Of a stretch of 9,333 bases of DNA, positions 5,156 through 9,333 are shown piece by piece. How positions within the stretch are numbered: the first letter of the stretch is position 1; each line of letters opens with the position of its first letter. This DNA is from a bacterium (GTDB lineage: Bacteria; Sumerlaeota; Sumerlaeia; MVZB01): NCBI GenBank assembly GCA_023480605.1, contig JAMCWS010000179.1, forward strand, positions 1,312 to 10,644, written 5' to 3'. The notes beneath the pieces are model-generated. The model had not been told where the DNA came from. It did no database searches and saw only the letters and a program-made list of their open reading frames with translations. The position numbers were made by a program, and so were the translations under genes.

Positions 5156-6367
5156 ATGTTCAAAGTGGCCATCATCGGGACCGGCGGACGGAGCGTCTGT
5201 TACGCTCAGGCCTACAAATCCATCGGCGACGTCGCCGTCGTCGCCCTGGCCGATCCGGACGCGGAGCACCGCAAGGCCATGGCCACGCAGGCCGGTCTCG
5301 ATGGCGGGTATCGCGAATACAATGACTGGCGCGATTTGCTGCGCGAGCACGGCGATCTGGATGGCGTCGTCATCTGCACGCCCAATCATCTTCACGCCGA
5401 TCAGGCCGTGCCCTGCCTGGAGCGGGGGCTGCCCGTCGCCCTGGAGAAGCCGCTGGCCACGACGCAGTCCGACTGCGAACGCATCCTCGACGCGGAGCGC
5501 GCGGGGGGCGGTCGCGTCCTTTTGGGTTTTGTCCTGCGGTCGACGCCGTTTTACGCCACGATCCACGAACTGATCGCGGCGGGGGCGATCGGCGAGGTCG
5601 TCTCGATCCAGGCCGACGAGTTGCCGGGCACCGGGGTCACGTCGATCATGAATCGCAGTCCGTGGCGCCGCCACGCCGGCCAGAGCGGGGGCTCGATGCT
5701 CGAAAAGTCCTGCCACGACATGGACATCCTCAACTGGATGATGGGCTGCCGGCCCGTATCGCTCAACTCCTACGGTTCGACGCTCATCTTCCGGCCCGAC
5801 CCGGCGCGGCCGAGGTTTTGCGACGAGTGCGACGAGGCCCCGGCATGCAAGTATTACCGGCAGCCGGCGCTTTCGACGCACGAGGACAAGGGCGAGGCAG
5901 CGCTCCACCGATTCATCCGCGAGAACAATCGCTGCATCTACAACATCGACAAGGACGTCGCCGACGTGCAGGGGATCTGCTTGGAATACGAAAGCGGCGC
6001 GGTGGCCAATTTCATGCTCAATTTCCACTGCATGGGGCCGCGCGCGGGCCGGAACTTCCACGCCATCGGCAAGCGCGGCCGGATTTGGGGCAACCACGCC
6101 GAACACACCGTCTATCACCATGACAACCGGACGGGCGCGACGACGGCGCACGACACGCACGGTGACGGCTCGGGTCATGGCGGCGGTGATCTCGCCCATG
6201 CGCTCCTGCTGCGCCGGATGATGCAGGACGCGGGCTATCGGCCCGCCCAGGGGGCCGACGCCGGTTACCTGAGCGCGGTCATGTGTTTCGCGGCGGATCT
6301 TTCGCGCGCTCAGCGGCGGCGGATGAATTTCGCCTATGGTCCCGCCGGGCGGATCGCGCTCGATTGA
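5156..6367 (+). CDS. Gfo/Idh/MocA family oxidoreductase with Cys cluster
   Basis: A cytosolic NAD(P)-dependent dehydrogenase of the glucose-fructose oxidoreductase/inositol dehydrogenase family, acting on a sugar or cyclitol that cannot be named from sequence. The 403-residue protein begins VAIIGTGGRS, the Rossmann dinucleotide-binding strand and loop (residues 4-13). It has the NHLH segment at 77-80, the family's E97-K98-P99, and EKSCHDMD (183-190) with the usual His/Asp active-site residues. Cys222, Cys225, Cys231 and Cys260 (CDECDEAPAC... NRCIYN) suggest a metal-binding insert seen in a subset of the family. The start at ATG 5156 is preferred over the open frame from 5105 because MFKVAIIGTGG is the normal N-terminus and GAGGAAG lies ten bases upstream. 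It has its own promoter. The next gene starts 128 bases after its end. Confidence 0.93.
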   Translation: MFKVAIIGTGGRSVCYAQAYKSIGDVAVVALADPDAEHRKAMATQAGLDGGYREYNDWRDLLREHGDLDGVVICTPNHLHADQAVPCLERGLPVALEKPLATTQSDCERILDAERAGGGRVLLGFVLRSTPFYATIHELIAAGAIGEVVSIQADELPGTGVTSIMNRSPWRRHAGQSGGSMLEKSCHDMDILNWMMGCRPVSLNSYGSTLIFRPDPARPRFCDECDEAPACKYYRQPALSTHEDKGEAALHRFIRENNRCIYNIDKDVADVQGICLEYESGAVANFMLNFHCMGPRAGRNFHAIGKRGRIWGNHAEHTVYHHDNRTGATTAHDTHGDGSGHGGGDLAHALLLRRMMQDAGYRPAQGADAGYLSAVMCFAADLSRAQRRRMNFAYGPAGRIALD

Positions 6368-6368
6368 A

Positions 6369-6382
6369 GTCCCGCGCGGGAC
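6369..6382. repeat. Palindrome just after the oxidoreductase stop
   Basis: GTCCCGCGCGGGAC is a perfect 14-base palindrome one base past the stop codon. As RNA it could make only a short 5-bp stem. No T-run follows, so it is at most a weak or factor-assisted 3' end signal. Confidence 0.35.
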
Positions 6383-6445
6383 CGGTTCGGTGACGCCGTC
6401 GCGGATGCAACCGATCCGTGCCATCAGGGAAAGGCAACAAGCATC

Positions 6446-6487
6446 GCGATTGCGGCAACGATCGCGATAACGATAACGATAACGAAC
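6446..6487 (+). repeat. Hexanucleotide repeat array (left of glycosyltransferase)
   Basis: Seven six-base units in register, the later ones almost identical: three exact CGATAA copies at 6465-6482 followed by CGAAC, preceded by looser units (GCGATT, GCGGCA, ACGATC). The array ends eight bases before the glycosyltransferase ATG, where a ribosome binding site and promoter would be expected. A diverged counterpart of opposite polarity follows the gene. Confidence 0.7.
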
Positions 6488-6495
6488 TCCATTAT

Positions 6496-7761
6496 ATGCT
6501 TCCCGCGAGCAGACCCGTTCTCCTTCTGATCGCCCCTTACTTCATGCCGGCGCACTACGGCGGAGCGCCGCAGCTTTATGACCTGCTTCTGCGCCGGTTG
6601 ACGGCGTTCGAGCCGGTCGTTCTTGCCGAGGGGCGCGGGTGCGACGCCGAAGCCGTCGCGCGTTTCGACGCCGCGGCGCCCGTGGAGCGCGGCTACCAGG
6701 TCCGGCGCGTGGAGCGGCTGAGTTTGCATTTCGACGCGCGCACGGTTTGGGGTAAGCTGGCCGAGACGGTCGCTTTTTATCGCTCGACGGCGCGGGCCTT
6801 CGATGGCCTCGTCGCCCGGTTGCGTCCGGCGGTCGTGGTCTGCGGGGGAACCTACCGCGGCGGCTGGTTGCTCAATCGCGTGCCGCGCGGCATCGCGCGC
6901 GTGAATTACGTCCTGGGCGAAGAACTCACGATGCGGCTCGAATACGGCCCGGCGGCCCGTTGGATGCGCCGCCAGCAATTGCGGGCCTATCGCCGCGCCG
7001 ACCTCAACCTCGTCATCAGCCGCTACTCGGGCGAGCGTTTGCGCGCCCTTGCCGGCCTGGCGCCCGAAAAAATCCGCTGCCTGCCCTGCTTCATCGACAC
7101 GACGCGCTTCCACCCCCCCGCCGACCGCACGGCCCTGCGCCGCCGCCTGGGCTGGGAAGGGAGGACGGTCGCCTTGACGGTGGCCCGCTTGGTGGCGCGC
7201 AAAGGGGTTGACCAGGTGCTGCGGGCGCTGGCGGCGGCGCGCGGATTGCCCGAGGATTGGCTTTACATCATCGGTGGACGAGGGGAGGAGGAGGCGCGTC
7301 TCAAGACGTTGGCGGCCGAATTGGGACTGGAGGCGCAGGTTCGTTTCCTGGGATTCGTGCCCGACGCCGAACTGCCGAATCTTTTTGGCGCGGCCGACTT
7401 GTTCGTCCAGACCAACCGCGACGTCGCCGGCGATACCGAAGGATTCGGTATCGTTTTCCTCGAAGCGGGGGCCTGCGGCACGGCGGTTCTGGGGGGCCGT
7501 GCGGGCGGCACCGGCGACGCCATCGAGGAGGGCGCCACGGGCTTGCGCGTCGACGGCGACGACACGAGCGCGATTGCCGCGGCACTCGTCCGCCTGCTGA
7601 GCGACCCTTCCCTGCGCCGGGCGATGGGCGAGGCGGGTCGGGCTCGGGTCGAATGCGAATTCAACGCCGAGACCGGCGCCCGGCAGTTCGAGGCCGCGTT
7701 GGAGCCTTTATGTCGCGTGCCGGACGCGAGCGTCGGGCACGGAGCATCGCGTCGGGCATGA
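6496..7761 (+). CDS. GT4-type glycosyltransferase
   Basis: A GT-B fold retaining glycosyltransferase of the GT4 (glycosyl transferase group 1) kind, which moves a sugar from a nucleotide donor onto a growing glycan, usually at the inner face of the membrane. Acceptor and donor cannot be told. The 421-residue protein opens with LLLIAPYFMPAHYGGAP, the acceptor-domain strand and Gly-rich loop (residues 9-25). The donor domain has LTVARLVARKG (227-237, Arg231 and Lys236 facing the phosphates) and the E-x7-E motif EGFGIVFLE (Glu315, Glu323). There is no signal peptide or membrane segment. I chose ATG 6496 because upstream codons of the longer frame from 6418 are the hexamer repeat. No ribosome binding site is visible. 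The last 15 or so residues (RVPDASVGHGASRRA) look like a non-conserved tail. It stands alone, without other polysaccharide genes in the window. Confidence 0.9.
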   Translation: MLPASRPVLLLIAPYFMPAHYGGAPQLYDLLLRRLTAFEPVVLAEGRGCDAEAVARFDAAAPVERGYQVRRVERLSLHFDARTVWGKLAETVAFYRSTARAFDGLVARLRPAVVVCGGTYRGGWLLNRVPRGIARVNYVLGEELTMRLEYGPAARWMRRQQLRAYRRADLNLVISRYSGERLRALAGLAPEKIRCLPCFIDTTRFHPPADRTALRRRLGWEGRTVALTVARLVARKGVDQVLRALAAARGLPEDWLYIIGGRGEEEARLKTLAAELGLEAQVRFLGFVPDAELPNLFGAADLFVQTNRDVAGDTEGFGIVFLEAGACGTAVLGGRAGGTGDAIEEGATGLRVDGDDTSAIAAALVRLLSDPSLRRAMGEAGRARVECEFNAETGARQFEAALEPLCRVPDASVGHGASRRA

Positions 7762-8166
7762 GTCACGGCGGCGATTTACCGAAAGAGGATACCGCCCGGA
7801 AGGCGGCTGCGAATTCCGATAGTGCTTTCCGATTAATCCGTTCGTTATCGTGATCGAAATCGTAGTCGTGCATGAAATCGAAACCTTTATATTCAACTAG
7901 ATCACAACCACGATCACAACACCAATCTCGATCGCGAGCACGGAGATGCGTGTCTGGTGTTTGGCCTGCGTTTCACATATGCCGCCCATGTATGCGCCGC
8001 GGACTTATTTACCGTATAGGTATTCACCGAATCATGTGGACAGCGGCGGGGGAGTGTGCTACCACAACGGCAAATCAGCCTGAAGGCGCCGGTTGGACCG
8101 GCGCGTGACGCCCTGCATACTCGATCCCGAGCCGGACTACGACATTGATCGAGGCATAGGGGCGCG
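7762..8166. other. Intergenic region with hexamer arrays and small hairpins
   Basis: No gene supported. It contains a 5-bp hairpin (CCGCC 7792-7796, GGCGG 7802-7806) after the glycosyltransferase, the two hexamer arrays at 7840-7949, and a 7-bp hairpin GCGCCGG/CCGGCGC (8086-8104). None is followed by a T-run. The 237-base open frame at 7872-8108 has no recognisable homology and crosses the repeat array. Confidence 0.5.
7840..7949. repeat. Paired degenerate hexanucleotide arrays (right of glycosyltransferase)
   Basis: Two six-base-periodic arrays of opposite sense flank an AT-rich centre. The left part (about 7840-7880) reads as TTATCG, TGATCG, AAATCG, TAGTCG, TGCATG, AAATCG. The right part (about 7896-7949) reads as GATCAC, AACCAC, GATCAC, AACACC, AATCTC, GATCGC. 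GTTCGTTATCG (7840-7850) is the exact reverse complement of CGATAACGAAC at 6477-6487, so the glycosyltransferase gene is bracketed by inverted copies. Confidence 0.6.
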
Positions 8167-8172
8167 GTGATT

Positions 8173-8188
8173 TGTGAAAATAATCACG
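8173..8188 (+). promoter_or_regulatory. CRP/FNR-like binding site upstream of hdrC
   Basis: TGTGA-N6-TCACG matches nine of the ten fixed bases of the CRP-type consensus TGTGA-N6-TCACA. It is also nested in a longer dyad (GTGATT 8167-8172, AATCAC 8182-8187). It lies 90 bases before the hdrC ATG. Regulators of this superfamily often control anaerobic electron-transfer genes. No convincing -10/-35 pair was found beside it. Confidence 0.42.
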
Positions 8189-8277
8189 GATTCGGACTGA
8201 ACGCCAATCGGGCAGGCTACGACCGCCGAAATATCGCCACCGCCACAAGACGCGCCTTCGCCACGGGCTTCTCTAAT

Positions 8278-8826
8278 ATGCAACCGGTCTTTTCGGCCAT
8301 TGACACCCTCGCCCACACCCGCGCCGCCGACTGCTACCAGTGCGGCAAGTGTTCGGCCGGCTGCCCCGTCGCCGGCCGCATGGACCAACTCCCCAACCAA
8401 CTTGTGCGCCTGGTGCAACTCGGCCTGGAAGAGCGCGCCATGAAGGCCGAAGCCATCTGGCTTTGCGTGGCCTGCCAGACCTGCTCGGCGCGTTGCCCCA
8501 AATCAGTCGATTGTGCCGGCGTGATGGACGCCCTGCGCGAACTGGCGGCGGGAAAAAACCTCGCCGCCCCTGCCCAGCGGCGGACGGTCATTTTCCAGAA
8601 GGCCTTCCTGCAAAACATAAGGCGCAACGGCCGGTTGAATGAGCTTGAGTTGGCGGGCGCGTTCAAGACCCGAGCCTTTTTGGGCGACCTGAACCTGCCC
8701 CTCCTGATGAAAGACGCCCTGCTGACCCCCCAACTGATGCGGCGCGGCAAACTGCATCTGAGGGGCGGTAAAGCGCGCGACCGCCGCGTGATCGAGCGCA
8801 TCTTCCGGCGTTGCCTGGGGGGCTGA
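8278..8826 (+). CDS. hdrC: Heterodisulfide reductase subunit C-like, two [4Fe-4S] clusters
   Basis: HdrC is the small iron-sulfur subunit that passes electrons between the flavoprotein HdrA and the catalytic HdrB. Two ferredoxin-type motifs are intact: CYQCGKCSAGCP (Cys19, 22, 25, 29) and CVACQTCSARCP (Cys63, 66, 69, 73), each C-x2-C-x2-C-x3-C-P and binding one [4Fe-4S] cluster. The 182-residue length is normal for HdrC. I chose ATG 8278, which leaves 18 residues before the first Cys as usual in the family. The frame is open back to GTG 8167, but that part has no homology and overlaps the CRP-like site. No clear ribosome binding site is seen. The stop at 8824-8826 is three bases before hdrB, so the two are co-translated. 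The same domain occurs in related subunits of other respiratory complexes, but the HdrB-type partner supports HdrC. Confidence 0.88.
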   Translation: MQPVFSAIDTLAHTRAADCYQCGKCSAGCPVAGRMDQLPNQLVRLVQLGLEERAMKAEAIWLCVACQTCSARCPKSVDCAGVMDALRELAAGKNLAAPAQRRTVIFQKAFLQNIRRNGRLNELELAGAFKTRAFLGDLNLPLLMKDALLTPQLMRRGKLHLRGGKARDRRVIERIFRRCLGG

Positions 8827-8829
8827 AAA

Positions 8830-9333
8830 ATGGAGATCGGCTACTACCCCGGATGCGCGCTGCACGGTTCCTCCAACGACTACGAGGCGTCGGTGCGCGC
8901 CTGCCTGGGCGCCCTGGGCGTGGGCCTGCGCGAACTGGACGACTGGATCTGCTGCGGGGCTTCGGCGGCCCATTCGATCAATCGCAAACTGTCGCAGGCC
9001 CTGCCGGCGCGCAACCTGGGTTTGACCGAGCGCGCCGGGCTGGACGAATTGCTCGCCCCGTGCCCGATGTGCTCGATGGAACTGATCAAGACGGCCGAAG
9101 CGTTGCGCGGCGACGGGGCACTGAGCCGCGAAATGTCCGACATCGTCGAGCTGCCGGTCAGCGGCCGCACCCGCATTCTCAATGTTATTCAGGTTTTCCA
9201 GAAAATCGGCGTCGAGGCGCTCAAGGCCGCCGTCGCCGAGGATCGCGCGGCGCGGATGGGATCGTTCAAGGCGGCTTGTTATTACGGCTGCCTGCTGACC
9301 CGTCCGCCCAAGGTGCTGCGGTTCGACGATTAT
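8830..9333 (+). CDS. hdrB: Heterodisulfide reductase subunit B-like, 5' part
   Basis: HdrB carries the noncubane [4Fe-4S] clusters that reduce disulfides in the methanogen enzyme; bacterial homologues have other or unknown substrates. The ATG at 8830 follows hdrC by three bases. The first CCG domain is complete: Cys9 in YYPGCAL, Cys41-Cys42 in WICCGAS, Cys78 and Cys81 in PCPMCS, with spacings 31 and 35 that match C-x31-39-CC-x35-36-C-x2-C. The second CCG domain begins with ACYYGCLLTRPP (Cys150, Cys154) where the window ends, after 168 of about 290-300 residues. The frame runs off the right edge without a stop. HdrA is not in the window and would be expected downstream. Confidence 0.9.
   Translation, partial: MEIGYYPGCALHGSSNDYEASVRACLGALGVGLRELDDWICCGASAAHSINRKLSQALPARNLGLTERAGLDELLAPCPMCSMELIKTAEALRGDGALSREMSDIVELPVSGRTRILNVIQVFQKIGVEALKAAVAEDRAARMGSFKAACYYGCLLTRPPKVLRFDDY

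Noticed and set aside
5102..6424. 440-residue minus-strand open frame
   Set aside because: Exactly antisense to the well-supported Gfo/Idh/MocA gene; composition rich in Arg, Val, Ala and Asp, with no homology.
6424..7113. 229-residue minus-strand frame
   Set aside because: Antisense to the glycosyltransferase. Its hydrophobic end (VIVIVIAIVAAIA) is just the hexamer repeat translated, not a membrane protein.
7840..7949. CRISPR-like array
   Set aside because: The repeat units are six bases with no spacers, so this is a simple repeat and not CRISPR. No CRISPR array was seen elsewhere in the window.

Overview
The window is high in GC over most of its length and bacterial. It joins two different kinds of DNA at a tRNA gene. 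Right of about 4879 is ordinary dense chromosomal sequence: tRNA-Ala(CGC), a Gfo/Idh/MocA-type NAD(P)-dependent oxidoreductase, a GT4 glycosyltransferase, and an HdrC-HdrB pair that runs off the right edge. Hdr-type electron-transfer subunits suggest anaerobic or redox-versatile metabolism. The oxidoreductase resembles those common in sugar-degrading Planctomycetota-like and related candidate phyla, but I cannot name the phylum from this sequence.

Left of the tRNA is accessory, partly decayed DNA. From left to right it holds: the C-terminal part of a DnaB-like helicase with an in-frame TAA (1-739); the end of an ISL3-type transposase on the minus strand (772-984); about 600 bases of GC-rich non-coding sequence with a strong hairpin; a frameshifted, truncated fragment of a mandelate racemase/muconate lactonizing family gene (about 1611-2060); about 500 bases with no recognisable gene; a compact cluster of dyads and repeats built on GGACAA (2607-2766); two minus-strand genes, one winged-helix-like and one weakly resembling a primase of the archaeo-eukaryotic type (2632-3924); and a tyrosine recombinase (3910-4863, with an in-frame TAG at 4075) whose 3' end abuts the 3' end of the tRNA.

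The simplest reading is an integrative element inserted at the 3' end of tRNA-Ala. Its integrase sits at the junction and a small replication-type module (primase-like, winged-helix, possibly DnaB-like) lies inward. Two replication/integration genes carry nonsense codons and other genes are fragments, so the element is probably degrading. The repeat cluster beside the replication-type genes is the best candidate for an uncharacterised control region or origin.

On the chromosomal side there are several plausible regulatory signals: a good promoter for the tRNA, a TTGACA/CATAAT promoter for the oxidoreductase with a dyad over its -10, and a CRP/FNR-like site ahead of hdrCB. The glycosyltransferase gene is bracketed by degenerate six-base repeat arrays of opposite polarity.
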